Assembly (NCBI RefSeq): GCF_029784155.1
Contig: NC_073693.1
Span: forward strand, 236,286,447-236,350,446
Reading direction: 5' to 3'
Origin: Uranotaenia lowii
Taxonomy: Eukaryota > Arthropoda > Insecta > Diptera > Culicidae
Length of the DNA: 64,000 bases
The position numbers and the translations under genes were made by a program. How positions within the stretch are numbered: position 1 is the first letter of the stretch; each line of letters opens with the position of its first letter. Shown here in pieces: positions 1 to 10,955 of this stretch. Under the pieces are notes generated by a model. The model saw only the letters and a list, made by a program, of their open reading frames with translations. It did no database searches and was not told the DNA's origin.

Positions 1-1119
1 TGTTTACTCTTTTCACAAAGGTTCGAATAAAACTGCCAACTATCATGAAACCAATCCACAAATAAAACCAATTAAGCAAAAAAAAACGGAAAATTGCCCT
101 TTTCTACTGCAATTTTATACTTCCGTTGATGGCAATAGTCATCGGCAGCGAAAAAAAGTGACTAAAAATGTACGGAAGAAGAAAAAAATCGTTCCAACTT
201 TCTCAGCACGGTCTTGTGGAATTTTTCTTGGAACAACTTCTCCGAGGAAAAGAAAATCATTTAGTTCTTCAGAATGCCAAGCAAAAGACGGTACTGCCGG
301 CCATCATTTGGGGCAGAATGGGGCCCTGACTTTGTGTTTGCTCGAGAAAAAATTCTTTCGAAAAAAAGCGACGCAACCGGGCCAAAGGAAAATGGCTGCA
401 ATTACATGCTGGATGCAAAAGTTGTTCCTGCATTATTGCGAGAGGGAACTTTACGGAGAATGCTTCGGCTTGCATCTTCCGGTTCTGCTGGTGGTGGAGG
501 CGGAGTGCCGAGACCATTTCATTGAGGAAACAGTGAAAAATGTTTGTATTTGTAGGGAAATTCCATTTCCATTTGCTGGTAAGATTGGAGTGAACAATTC
601 CGAGCGCTTCCGAGTGCGGCAACATCTATATCAACGTCGGAAAAAGACATTCAAACGATTAAGTTTGACCTTATTTTAATGTGGGGGATAAAGATTTTGG
701 AATCTTTGAGTTTGAGAGGTCATCCACATTCAATAAGAAAGAATGGATATGTTGTAACTTATTAAGAAATTATTCCAATTATTAGTTAAGAACTGTTCAA
801 AGAATCATTTAAAAAGCTATTCCCTGAATCCCTGAATCGTTATTTAATTTAAAATTGATGGCTCTTAAGAACCAATAACGTATTGTTTTGATTAAAATTT
901 TTGATCAATTTGTTAAAGAGGTTTCAGTAATCAAGGAGGTTGGAGAAAATTTATTCAGAAAATCCCGTACATTTTATTTTGGATTTTGAACAATATTGTA
1001 CCTCCATTTTCTTGATGATTTGTTAGTACTTTGTTTTACAGCTTTGAAAAATACTTCATCTTGATTATTTTTTTATTACTGCAACTCGAAAATACATAGA
1101 GGCTTGAAAAAAATTTTTG
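1..1119. other. Intergenic or intronic DNA, no supported gene
   Basis: The first 700 bp are less AT-rich than the rest and stay open in several overlapping frames on both strands (largest 158-679 on +, 173 codons). The translations show no domain, no splice context and no codon pattern that favours one strand, so I do not call a gene. The remainder is AT-rich and featureless. Confidence 0.5.
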
Positions 1120-1835
1120 TTAGCAAATGGAACCAAATTTTATATGGGAGGGTATTAGGGTATGAGAAAAGTTGTAATGAATGTTTAGTGTCCCTCTTCC
1201 AGAGGGGTTATAGGAGGAAGGGGCGAGCTTCTTTACCATTTTTCGCATAACTGTAGAAATAATCGAGCTGATGGAACCAAATTTGGCATGAGAGGGTCTC
1301 AGGGTACGATACAAGTTAGCCTGCTTCCTCCCAAAACGGAACAAAGAAGGAGGATGAGGCTTTCGTACTATTTTTGTATAACTGGAGAATACATCGAGTA
1401 AATGGAAACAAATTTGGCATGGGAGAGTATCAAAGTAAGATTGATGTTTCTATGAATCTTTGGAACCGCATCTCCTTTCAGATAGCAAAAAAGAAGGGGG
1501 TTCTTCCACCCTTTTTCACATAACTGAAAAAACTATAAAAGCAAATGGATCCAAATTTGGCATGGTAGAAAATTTAAATACGAAAAATGCATCTATGATT
1601 ATTTAAGATCCCTTCATTCTTCCATTGGGAAGAAAGAAAGAAAGGAGTGAGGCTCCCATACAAATTTTATTCCATAATTTTATCAAATTGATCAAAATTT
1701 GGCATGGAAAGGTATGTGAGTACGAATAAGATTTCTGTTGATGTTTATTACTTCTGTTTTCCTCCTGTGTGGAGCTAGGAAAAGGGAAGGGGTGTCTAGC
1801 ATGATGGATCCAAATTTGGCATGGTAGAAAATTTA
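1120..1835. repeat. Degenerate tandem repeat, about 140-bp period
   Basis: The core motif 'CCAAATTTGGCATGG' recurs in diverged form near 1130, 1275, 1409, 1551, 1693 and 1809, so there are about six units at roughly 115-145-bp spacing. The core is followed by a recurring 'GAGGGT...GGGTACGA' and preceded by 'TTTTTCGCATAACTG'-like text. The copies have many substitutions and indels, so this is an old minisatellite or part of a mobile element. Confidence 0.7.
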
Positions 1836-1874
1836 TGCCAGATATTCTGAGTTATCCACTCAGAATATCTGGCA
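1836..1874. repeat. Perfect 16-bp-stem hairpin at the left edge of a repeat
   Basis: The arm TGCCAGATATTCTGAG (1836-1851) is the exact reverse complement of 1859-1874, with a 7-nt TTATCCA loop. It lies at the left edge of the first of two direct copies. The second copy (from 2261) keeps the loop but has lost stem pairing. It may be the terminus of an LTR or a foldback element. Confidence 0.75.
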
Positions 1875-2370
1875 ACACTGCTGAGTAAACACGAACTCAG
1901 TTTGAGTAGTTTGTAATCGTGTGATGATGTAATCATTTATACATTGTTCGGCAATCATCTAATTACGAATTTCCCAAAGTCGCCCGAAACACTTTTTCCA
2001 AAACCACAGATAAATCATACTGCAACCTTGGATGATCTCACGCGTGCTGACCACAGCGCAGCACAATATCACGAGAGCTACCCTCTCGCCAAGCAGCTTC
2101 TCCCATCCTTCGATACGGTCTAATACTCCTTTTGGAGAATTAGACCCTAACCAGTCCTGGTGGCAGAACCCAAGAGCCTTCCAGCCGCTGATATAGAACT
2201 GATGATGCTAACCGCAGCTGTTCTCGTGACGGCATCGACAGTAACCCTCATTTCTGTGCGAATATTCTGAGTTATCCACTCAAAATGTCTGGCAACACTG
2301 CTGAGTAACCACGAACTCAGTTTGAGTAGTTCGACTTAACCGTGTGGTGATGTAAACATTAATACTGTCA
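1836..2370. mobile_element. Two LTR-like direct repeats, likely element relic
   Basis: About 110 bp beginning at 1842 (GATATTCTGAGTTATCCACT, followed by CACTGCTGAGTAA and CGAACTCAGTTTGAGTAG) recur from about 2261 with substitutions and indels. Weaker similarity continues into 'TGTTCGG..ATCAT..AATT.CGAATT'. The copies are ~420 bp apart and enclose more GC-rich DNA with a 13-bp stem and TTTT loop (2117-2129 with 2134-2146, one mismatch). No coding sequence lies between them. Possibilities are a tandem or solo LTR remnant, or a duplicated non-coding element; I cannot assign a family. Confidence 0.5.
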
Positions 2371-2727
2371 TCATCAGCACTATCCTTCTGTTCGGAATCA
2401 TCAATTGCGAATTGCGCAAAGAAAGTAGAGAACCAAAACAAATATTGTTTTGGTTCTGCTACAATCGGCAGCAATGTGGGAGCGGCTAAGGATCCGAAAT
2501 AGGTCGAAACCGTAAGTATCAATCAACACAACTTCATTGAAGCTTATGTGTTTTACTTTTGTATTGATAGTATGTGTTTAGCTTCAACATAACTCTCGCA
2601 ATTCGTTCAGAGCCACTTTTAAAAGTTAGCGTCCGAGCAGTTAACTCAAAATTTAAGCAGTTTATAGGCAATCATATTTTTAAATATAATTTCGTTTATT
2701 TGAAACGACTTATACCGTATGATTTAA
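2371..2727. other. No gene seen
   Basis: AT-rich DNA between the LTR-like repeat and the Jockey-type insertion. Nothing codes convincingly. Confidence 0.5.
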
Positions 2728-2921
2728 CTTAACTTAGCTTCCACTTCCATCTGTACCGTTGAGCCGTCAACACGTACGCCGGAGCATCGTATCGTTGCTG
2801 TGTACCTGCAGGAACATTTTTAAATTATTTATTTTTTCCTTACCTGTTTTTCCATCAGCACTTTTCAGTGCTAAAATTATTTTCATTTTCTTTTATTCAT
2901 ATTTTCTCTTTTCTTTCCAGC

Positions 2922-4352
2922 ATGGGGAAGTCATCGGCCGGCTCAAGAGCCGGTAGAAAGCGAATTGCCGAAACTAATTCAGGTCCATCGCCCAAAAAAG
3001 TTGAAATTTCCAATTCATTCGATGTCCTTCATAACATCGGTGATGAGGAAATATTCATATTTAATTCTGATAAGAGTACTAAGAAACCTTCTTCTTCTTA
3101 TACTCTTAAAAACGAAAAGGTTCCACCAATTACGGTCACAATTCCTGACTTCAATGCCTTTCGGAAAGAAATCGTCACTTCCGTCAAGGATGTGAAGATT
3201 TCTTTTCAGATCGGTCGAAGGGGAACTGCTCGTATTTTGGCGGAATCTTTTAATGATTTTCAAAAAATTTTAAATTATTTGAATAATAAAAAACATCAAT
3301 TTTTTACTTACGACACTAGAAGTGATCGTCCTTTTAAAGTTGTACTTCGTGGTCTCACCGGCGATCAGACACTGGATGAGATCACAACTGAATTAAATTC
3401 TTTGTTAGGTTTTTCTCCTATTCAAGTAATTCAAATGAGGAAAAGAACCAACACGAATAATATCAGTAGTGTTGGTTTTGCTCCTGAGCTTTATTTGATC
3501 CATTTTAAAAAGGATCAAGTTAATAATTTGCAAATTCTTGAAAAGGCACGTCTTATGTTTCATTGTCGAGTCAAATTCGAACCTTTTCGAAAATCTTCAA
3601 CCAATTTCCTTCAAAATATTACGCAATGTCGTCGTTGTCAAGTTTTTTGTCACGGCACTAAAAATTGTAGAATGAATGCCAGATGCATGCTTTGCGGCTC
3701 ATTCGATCATGAAAAATCTAAATGCCTTTTTGGTGGTGATAAACCACAAACAGAATTTTTCAAGTGTGCAAATTGCGCAGGTAATCATTCCTCGAATTCG
3801 CTAGACTGTCCCATCAGGGCAAAAATTATTGCTTCTAGGAAAAATCCCAAAGTTTCCAGAAAAGTTTCTTCTCCTCCTTCCTCTTTTTCGTCTTCACACG
3901 TCGAGCCGGCAAACAACCTGCCTGTTCGCGGTCAGCCTCGGCCTACATTGGAATCACGGCTGGGTAATACCCGAAGTGATTTTAATGTTACCTGTGCTGA
4001 TTCTGCGCCACAGACTCGTTGTTTATCGTTCTCAGAGGTGGTTGAAAATGGGTTTCCCTCTTCAGGTTTAACTAATAAAAATGGGAAAAAACCAAGTCTC
4101 AACGTTCATGCGAAAGCTTGGGAAAATCCCCGAAATTCAAATACTTGTTCTTCTCCTTCATTTTCTGATCCTAACAATTTTGTTGATTTGGGTGAGATTA
4201 CTGAGGAAAAATTAAAATTTTTGCATCAAAATTTAATGGAAATGATGCAACTTATGTTGAAAGCAAATTCAATGTTTGAAGCTTTCCAAACTTCTTTTAA
4301 TTATGCTAACAAAATTATTATGACTTTACGATTCCCTCATGGATCCAAATAG
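2922..4352 (+). CDS. LINE ORF1, nucleic-acid-binding gag-like protein
   Basis: This is the RNA-binding, particle-forming protein of the retrotransposon, expected to package its own transcript. I chose the ATG at 2922 (476 codons; protein begins MGKSSAGSRAGRKR, basic and serine-rich). An upstream in-frame ATG at 2868 would add a hydrophobic 18-residue extension atypical of the family. Residues ~138-175 (FKVVLRGLTGDQTLDEI onward) resemble the PRE_C2HC domain found before zinc knuckles in insect LINE ORF1. Three knuckles follow: C-X2-C-X4-H-X4-C at ~236-249 and ~255-268, and a variant C-X2-C-X3-H-X6-C at ~282-296. A serine- and proline-rich linker and a possible C-terminal helix complete the protein. 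The reading frame is intact. The last 14 nt overlap the start of ORF2 in a different frame. Confidence 0.9.
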   Translation: MGKSSAGSRAGRKRIAETNSGPSPKKVEISNSFDVLHNIGDEEIFIFNSDKSTKKPSSSYTLKNEKVPPITVTIPDFNAFRKEIVTSVKDVKISFQIGRRGTARILAESFNDFQKILNYLNNKKHQFFTYDTRSDRPFKVVLRGLTGDQTLDEITTELNSLLGFSPIQVIQMRKRTNTNNISSVGFAPELYLIHFKKDQVNNLQILEKARLMFHCRVKFEPFRKSSTNFLQNITQCRRCQVFCHGTKNCRMNARCMLCGSFDHEKSKCLFGGDKPQTEFFKCANCAGNHSSNSLDCPIRAKIIASRKNPKVSRKVSSPPSSFSSSHVEPANNLPVRGQPRPTLESRLGNTRSDFNVTCADSAPQTRCLSFSEVVENGFPSSGLTNKNGKKPSLNVHAKAWENPRNSNTCSSPSFSDPNNFVDLGEITEEKLKFLHQNLMEMMQLMLKANSMFEAFQTSFNYANKIIMTLRFPHGSK

Positions 4353-6996
4353 ATGTTTAAATATTATGAATTGGAACGCTAGATCTTTGCTGGCTAACCA
4401 AGATGAGTTCTTTTTATTTTTGAAAACCCAAAACATACATATTGCTGCCATCACTGAAACTTTTTTAAAGCCGGACAATAACTTGAAAAGCAATGCTTTC
4501 TTTAAAATTTTGCGAAATGATCGACTTGATCGACAAGGTGGGGGTGTAGCTATTGTCATCAATAGTCGTCTCAAATTTAGACTTCTTCCTTCTTTCAATA
4601 CCAAAGTCTTAGAAACAATTGGAATTGAATTAGAAACGTCTATGGGGAAAGTTATAATTATTGCCGCATATTTGCCTTTTCAATGCAGCGGTGAACAGAA
4701 AAATTTTTTGAAGGGAGATTTACAAAAACTCACCAGAAACAAATCTAAATTTTTTATTATTGGTGACTTTAATGCAAAACACCGATCTTGGAATAATATT
4801 TCATCAAATTCAAATGGGAATATTTTATTTAATGACTGCTCTGCAGGTTATTATACTGTTGAATATCCTAATGGGCATACTTGTTTTTCTTCGATTAGAA
4901 ATCCTTCCACAATTGATTTGGTTCTAACGGATTTAGGCGAGCATTGTAGTCAATTAGTTACTCATGCGGACCTCGATTCAGACCACCTTCCAGTTACTTT
5001 CTCTTTATCCCAAAGTCCCATTGAAAACCCTTTAAAATCAACTTTTAACTTTCAAAAAGCTGACTGGGAGCGATATAGGAATTTTATTGAACGTAATTTA
5101 GATGTAAACGTTCCACTGAATTCAATTGAAGATATTGATTTGGCTGTAGAAAATTTGACAACTTCAATAGTCAATGCTAAAGCCGCTTCAATACCCAAAG
5201 TTAAACATAAATTTAATCAACCTTTAATTGATGACGATCTTCAGTTTTTGATACGACTGAAAAACATTCGTCGATGCCAATATCAACGTACTAGGGATCC
5301 TTATTTGAAATTTATTTATTGCGACCTTCAAAAAGAGATCAAACGTCATTTAAATTTCATCCGTAATGAAAATTTTGCTAAAGCAGTAGAGGACATAAAA
5401 CCCTACTCAAAGCCGTTTTAGAAATTAACTAAAATTCTGAAAAAGCCCCAGAAGCCAATTCCTACTTTGAAAGATGAGGATAAACTTCATTTAACTAACG
5501 CAGAAAAAGCTCAAAAATTAGCCCAACAGTTTGAGTCTGCTCATGATTTTAATTTAAACGTTGTTAGTCCAATTGATGCTCAAATTTCCCTTGAATTTGA
5601 TGATATTTTTTCTAAGCAAAATGTATTTGAAAGTTCCTGTGAGACAAATATTGATGAACTTAAATTGATTTTCAAAAAATTTAAAAATATGAAAGCTCCG
5701 GGGGAAGATGGGATTTTCTATATTCTTATTAAAAAGTTGCCTGAAAGCACTTTAAATTTTTTAGTTAAAATCTTCATTAAATGTTTTCACTTGGCTTATT
5801 TTCCCAATAAATGGAAAAATGCCAAAGTAACTCCAATTTTGAAACCTGGAAAAAGTGCTTCAGAGCCTTCAAGTTATCGACCAATTAGTTTGCTTCCTTC
5901 TTTAAGTAAACTATTTGAGAGAGTTATTTTGAATAGAATGATGATTCACATTAATCAGAATTCTATTTTCCCTGATGAACAATTTGGTTTTCGTCATGGA
6001 CATTCTACTACACATCAACTTTTGAGTGTAACTAATATGATTAACGCTAGCAAATCTGAAGGTTATTCAACTGGTGTTGCTCTTCTAGATATTGAAAAAG
6101 CTTTTGACAGTGTTTGGCACAAAGGTTTAGTAGCTAAATTAGCTCGATTTGATTTTCCTGTATATCTCACCAAAATTATTCAAAATTATTTGACTAGCCG
6201 AACCTTACAAGTAAGCTATCAAAATTCATGCTCTGAAAGGACACCCATTAGAGCTGGGGTCCCTCAGGGCAGTATACTTGGGCCAATTTTATAGAATATT
6301 TTTACTTCTGATCTTCCTGATGTACCAGAAGGAAAAGGTAGAAGATTATTTGCTGATGATACTTTGCTTTCAGCCAAAGGTCGAAATTTACGGGTGGTAC
6401 GCAGTAGATTGCAACAAAATTTAAATTCCTTTTTGAATTACTTGAAAATGTGGAAAATTTCTCCTTACGCTTCCAAAACTCAACTTATTTTATTTCCCCA
6501 TAAGCCAAGAGCTCAATTTTTAAAACCTAATGAAAATCATTCCATAACTTTTAATGGGGTTTCTTTAGAATGGTCTGATCACGTGAAGTACTTGGGACTC
6601 ACACTTGATCGGAATCTTACTTTTAAAAATCACATTGAAGATATTCAATCTAAATGTAATAAATACACTAAATCTCTTTATTCTCTCATCAACAGGAAAT
6701 CCCGCCTCTGCCTGAGGAATAAGATGCTGATATATAAACAAATTTTCCGACCAACGATAATGTATGCAGTTCCGATTTGGTCTAGCTGCTGCGCGACGAG
6801 GAAGAAAGCCATCCAGAGGGTTCAGAACAAGGTTCTGAAAATGATTTTGCGGCTTCCACCTTGGCACAGCACCGAAGATCTTCATCGGATTGCGGGCATT
6901 GAATCGATCGAAGAGATGGCCAACAAAATCATCTCCAACTTCAGAGGCAAATCGATGCAGTCTTCCATCGCAGAGATTCGTTCTCTCTATAATTAG
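4339..6996 (+). pseudogene. LINE ORF2, AP endonuclease and reverse transcriptase, two amber stops
   Basis: ORF2 would be 885 codons in one frame and carries out target-primed reverse transcription. The N-terminal endonuclease has NWNAR (11-15), the catalytic Glu of ITETFL (E40), GDFNAKH (142-148), IDLVLT (192-197) and SDHLPV (214-219). The reverse transcriptase has APGEDG (~453-458), YRPISLLPS, QFGFRHGHST, LLDIEKAFDS (catalytic Asp ~584), GVPQGSILGP and FADD (671-674, a variant of YADD). The C-terminal part contains RLCLRNKMLIYKQI and YAVPIWSSC, as usual in Jockey ORF2; no RNase H is seen. TAG codons at 5419-5421 (codon 361, between endonuclease and RT) and 6292-6294 (codon 652, just after GPIL) interrupt it without any frameshift. 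The first lies where a Trp codon would need one base change. Translation would stop after the endonuclease. ORF2 overlaps ORF1 by 14 nt. Confidence 0.9.
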
Positions 6997-7347
6997 TTTT
7001 AATTTAGGATAGTTTTCGTTTTTAGTAGTAAGTTTAAAATATTTTTTGACATTACAGGATGTTCTCCTACATAAAAATACTTGATTGCACTCAGCAAAAT
7101 TAATTCAAATAAATAAATTATAGTGATTAATAAACTATAGGGCTCTGGACAGTTCATCATTGAACTGAACACCAAATTTTATGTAATAATGTAATATAAA
7201 TGTAATGATGAATTGGTACAAATAAAGACATATTTAAAAAAAAAAAAAAACTTAACTTAGCTTGGCTTGTTTGACTACTTATATCCACCTTAAAACATCT
7301 AACCCGAAATGCTTCAAAAACAATTTTCAGAAATTCAACTTTTTTTT

Positions 7348-7350
<3 letters not shown>

Positions 7351-7421
<71 letters not shown>
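7351..7421. repeat. (TAA)n microsatellite, about 24 units
   Basis: An uninterrupted trinucleotide run of ~71 bp. It abuts the body of a tRNA-like unit on the minus strand and is best read as the 3' tail of that SINE rather than an independent microsatellite. Confidence 0.95.
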
Positions 7422-7560
7422 GGGGAGATAAGGGCATGATGGCCTTCAATCATGAATGGTAAATGAAAAAAATCACCTCGAACAAGAATCGAACACGATG
7501 TCTTTTGATTACCTCTCTGACACCTTACCTAAAGGCCAAATCGTCAGATGTAAATTAGAC
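7351..7560 (-). mobile_element. tRNA-derived SINE with ATT tail
   Basis: Read on the minus strand, a tRNA-like head contains an A-box-like TGGCCTTTAGGTAAGG (7523-7538) and a B-box-like GTTCGATTCTT (7484-7494), about 30 nt apart as in real tRNA genes. The head resembles insect arginine tRNA in 'TGGCC..AGGTAAGG.GTC'. A ~55-bp unrelated body follows and ends in CCCTTATCTCCCC and then an (ATT)n tail at 7421-7351. The order head, body, simple tail is the standard SINE layout. No target duplication was identified. It sits 100 bp downstream of the Jockey element, in the opposite orientation. Confidence 0.65.
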
Positions 7561-7565
7561 AACCT

Positions 7566-8809
7566 GTAGCACTTTAATTCAGTTAACTACTTCGAATTGA
7601 ATTCGCTGCTAGATTATATGGCAGAAAATGCTCATCGTGCCCCGATTGATAGTGCTCTGTTCGCCCCGAGTCAACAAATTTTAGTAAAACGCGTATTAAA
7701 ATTGATTTAAATGAAAAGTCAATAATTTAATGATGGTGAAAATTGAATAACAATATGTACATCACGTTGCAGTGCGTACATTTATGATCAAGATGATTTA
7801 ATGATCATAAAGGCTTATTTCGTGGTGCTCAAAAATTATTATAATTTCATCACTTGAAAACCTAGCTGTTTCATGATGAAGTAAAAAAAAATTACTTTCC
7901 CACACTTCTAATATTAAACTGCTTAAACACCTCCCTAGAAAAAAATGAATATTTCGATAAACTCATTATGTACATTGTATTTTTGTAAGTTACGTGCTTC
8001 TAAGTTTCGCTAATTGTTGCATATTTATACATTCAAGTGAAATATATAATATAGAATCGAGCATTGTAGATGAATACATAAAGTAAACTTTTCCACTTAT
8101 TAATTTCAAACTATCTGATGCAAAACTGTATGAAATTGAAAGACATTTTATTTTGTAATAGATTTTTATCCAAAACAATACTTGTTATTACTGACAATCT
8201 TAACGATTAGTATTTTATTCACTCAAGCCATTCTGTCGAAAACGCTAATTTTGCAGTTACTTAAAAAATCTCAAGGAATTTCCATACTTACAGCTATTGA
8301 ATTCTAGCTAAACTTATTACATATCATTATAAAAAAACTTTTTTTTTATAGCTTTTTCCTGGAGTCCTTAAAATTATTCAAAACAACTAAATTTTTAATA
8401 AATTTTTGTTTTTATTTTTTTTATATATTTACATTTCATATTTATTTAAGTAGTTAAAGGTTCGTTTCAATCTATTAGTGTCAATATTCTAGGTAGCGTC
8501 TATTGTTGAAAAAAGAGATTTTTTTTAATTCTACGATGACTTGATTATTCAATTTAAAATAAATTGAAATAAGCCTTAACAAAGTCTTAGCAATATTTTA
8601 CACTGAAGTGTTTTTCAACCAGCTTTTGTTATTTTATTTTGATCGCCGCTGAGATATAATCTTATCTAAGTTTATGGCATATCGGCAACCAGTTTTTACG
8701 AATTCCAACGAAACTGACGATGTCGAAGTGTCCTCAACGATATGTAGATAAATGTTGACAAGTTCTAGTTTGTAAAAGGAGTCGATACGATTTGTTAAGA
8801 CATCAAAAA
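7566..8809. other. No gene seen
   Basis: AT-rich DNA without recognisable coding or repeat structure. A few longer T runs occur. Confidence 0.5.
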
Positions 8810-9660
8810 TGAAAACTTGTTACAGAACGGTCCGACGTTTTTCTGGTTAAACCTTAGTTATCAGGGCACATCTTTGCTCGTAAGGCGGGAGTCGAAGTGG
8901 TTCGTTCCAAGGAAGGCGCCCGTAGAGCGTACCTTACGAAGCTTCGCTGGACACGGCGATAGCTATGTGTACACTGAGAGGGAGCCTACACTTGAGCGGC
9001 GTATTCCAAAACAGATTCAGAGAGTAGAAAGTCGGAATTCACAACATTGCGTGCACGAGTAAAGTTGACTATTTTACACTTTTTAACGTTTTCCATCATT
9101 CCATTGCATTGTAGAGGCACCAGTTTTCTAATCGTCCGATATAAGTTTGTAGCGTAAGACAGTCAACAGCAATGTTAATCTTTCCAAACAGCTTCAGGTC
9201 GTCGGCATAGTGCAGTGCGACGGACTGAAGCGTTTGACACAAGTCATTCACGAAAACTACGAATAGAAGAGATCCAAGGTGACTTCCTTGTGGAATACCA
9301 GATGGCGTTGCAAATGTTCTTGATCGAGCTTGTTTCATTTTTGGAAAAGCCTGACGATGAGTGAGATGCAATTCAATCGAGTGACCAAGCTGGGAAACCT
9401 AATCGATCCATCTTTGCAATTAGGATTCTGTGCGAGACACGTTCGAAAGCTTTCGCAAAGTCGATTTAGATTGAATCCACTCGGCAACCTTTCTCTAAGC
9501 TATCAGGTACTAAGGAACTAACGTAGTGCATCAAATTAGTAACAGTCGATCGTTTTTTCGCGAATCCATGCTGAGATTCCGAGATTAACGGGTTAACAGC
9601 AGCATGCAACCGCTCATGTTTCAGGACCTCAAAAAATTTCGCGATTGATTTCAAAATTCA
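8810..9660 (-). pseudogene. 5'-truncated, frameshifted LINE reverse transcriptase relic
   Basis: Three collinear pieces on the minus strand reconstruct the second half of a non-LTR reverse transcriptase. 9654-9466 has LISESQHGFAKKRSTVTNLM (fingers motif). 9371-9096 has SGIPQGSHLGSLLFVVFVND and the intact catalytic YADD in ALHYADDLKLFG. About 9060-8815 gives EYAAQV and VQRSFVRYALR, the usual C-terminal block of such ORFs. They lie in different frames, with the palm segment containing the first catalytic Asp largely missing between 9466 and 9371. No endonuclease, poly(A) tail or target duplication is recognised. It differs from the intact Jockey element and is inactive. The clade is uncertain. 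Confidence 0.75.
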
Positions 9661-10259
9661 GATGGATCGTTTTTGAAAACACATAAGTGTATCAGGAACA
9701 GGATACGGGAAAACATTCTGAAGAAAATTTGAACATATTTTTACTTGACTATTTAGCTTCTTATCACTTCCTCAAAGAAAGAAATAGGAGTTTTCTTAGA
9801 AAAAATCTAGGAGCATAGGAGGTGTAGGAATACTGGATCGCTTCTTTCAACAAAATGGATCCTGATCTATAACCTTTCTTCTACTATCACAACCCTTTTC
9901 TTGGATATTTGAATATGAATTCGCAGACATATAGACGGTGTCTATAGTTGGTTTTATTGACCTTTTTTTCTGAATTTTTCAAAATAAGTCTTTGAAATAT
10001 ATAGGGATCAAAGGATGATGATTGATCCTAGAAAGTTTCCTACTAACAATCCTTCCTTCATTCCTCATTGACTACTTAACCGGCGCCGTTTGGTGCATAG
10101 CGAATGAAGCAGGCATGTTAAAATCGCAAGACTACATACTCGCACATTGCCATATTTGCAGATCGATTCAATTTCGTTAAACTCAAACTGCAATGGTGCT
10201 ATCGGTAGGTTCAACTCGGAAAGCATTAGTAAGTGAGCTTCGGATAAACTCGGTCGAAT
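9661..10259. other. No gene seen
   Basis: AT-rich; contains no recognisable open frame, RNA gene or repeat that I can support. Confidence 0.5.
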
Positions 10260-10889
10260 TACAGACTCCGTTCGATTTTGGCAACATGCCCGAACATTTT
10301 GTGTTGCCAAAATCGAATGTTGCCAAAATCGAACGGTTTTTTTTCTTAATTTTTTTTCCTTCATTTTTACAAAATTACTATTTTTATTATCGTTAATGTT
10401 ATTTTTAGTCAATTTCCGACAATTTTTAGTCATTTTTTAATCATTTTTTCTCATGTTTTGATGCATTTTGTACTACTATTCCCAAGCAACCAAAAGTCTC
10501 GTTAAAAAGATCGAACACAGCTTAATCAGCATAATCAATGTACTGAAGTTCCTTTTATTCAGCCCAAAATTAAAGTTCTTATTGAAACTTTGAAGTTCCA
10601 TTACAGATTGAACGGCCTTCATTTCAGCCCACAAGAAAACGTTTAATCAGCAAAAACAAAAAATAATTCTCCTCTCCTTTCTTATTTTGGTCATCACCAG
10701 CCCATGTGGTGCTGCCGGTTTCTCGGCATCCATCTTTATTCCTCCCATCCCCTCCCTCAATGGATCGTACGTACTTAATTGCTTTGTATTTAATTTTGTT
10801 CGATACATGCCGCACGCACGCCAGTTCTGCTACACAATTATTTGATTTGCTTACTACAGCAATCAAACAACCTAATGGAAAAAATTAGT

Positions 10890-10955
10890 CCTGGTACTAG
10901 ATTTGAACCCGATCCTCCGAGATGATAGCCCAACACGCTGCCACGACGGTACGCC
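10890..10955 (-). repeat. tRNA-like (SINE head) sequence
   Basis: The minus strand carries GGTTCAAATC (B box, 10900-10909) and TGGCAGCGTGTTGG (A-box-like, 10929-10942), separated by text resembling an anticodon arm (GGGCTATCATCTCGGAGGAT). It is not a functional tRNA because acceptor stem pairing is not evident. Probably a SINE inserted inside the larger inverted-repeat element. Confidence 0.5.

Larger units (their letters stand above)
2741..7250 (+). mobile_element. Full-length Jockey-clade non-LTR retrotransposon
   Basis: The element is bounded by a perfect 13-bp target-site duplication, CTTAACTTAGCTT, at 2728-2740 and 7251-7263. It has a short 5' UTR, ORF1 with a PRE_C2HC-like region and three zinc knuckles, an overlapping ORF2 (endonuclease then reverse transcriptase), a short 3' UTR, AATAAA at 7221-7226 and a 15-A tail ending at 7250. 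Length is 4.51 kb, normal for Jockey-clade LINEs. Identical duplications, an intact tail and intact ORF1 point to recent insertion. It is probably not autonomous because ORF2 has two in-frame amber codons. The element lies on + and is inserted next to other repeats, not inside a host coding region. Confidence 0.93.

Noticed and set aside
158..679. 173-codon open frame on +
   Set aside because: Overlaps frames of similar length on the other strand, no domain, and the GC-richer composition explains openness.
2868..2921. Upstream ATG extension of ORF1
   Set aside because: Would add a hydrophobic segment unlike ORF1 proteins; the ATG at 2922 starts a typical basic N-terminus.
7157..7462. Poly-Asn or poly-Ile frames
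   Set aside because: Translation of the (TAA)n tail of a SINE.
10890..10955. Functional tRNA gene
   Set aside because: A and B boxes are present but acceptor and anticodon stems do not pair properly.
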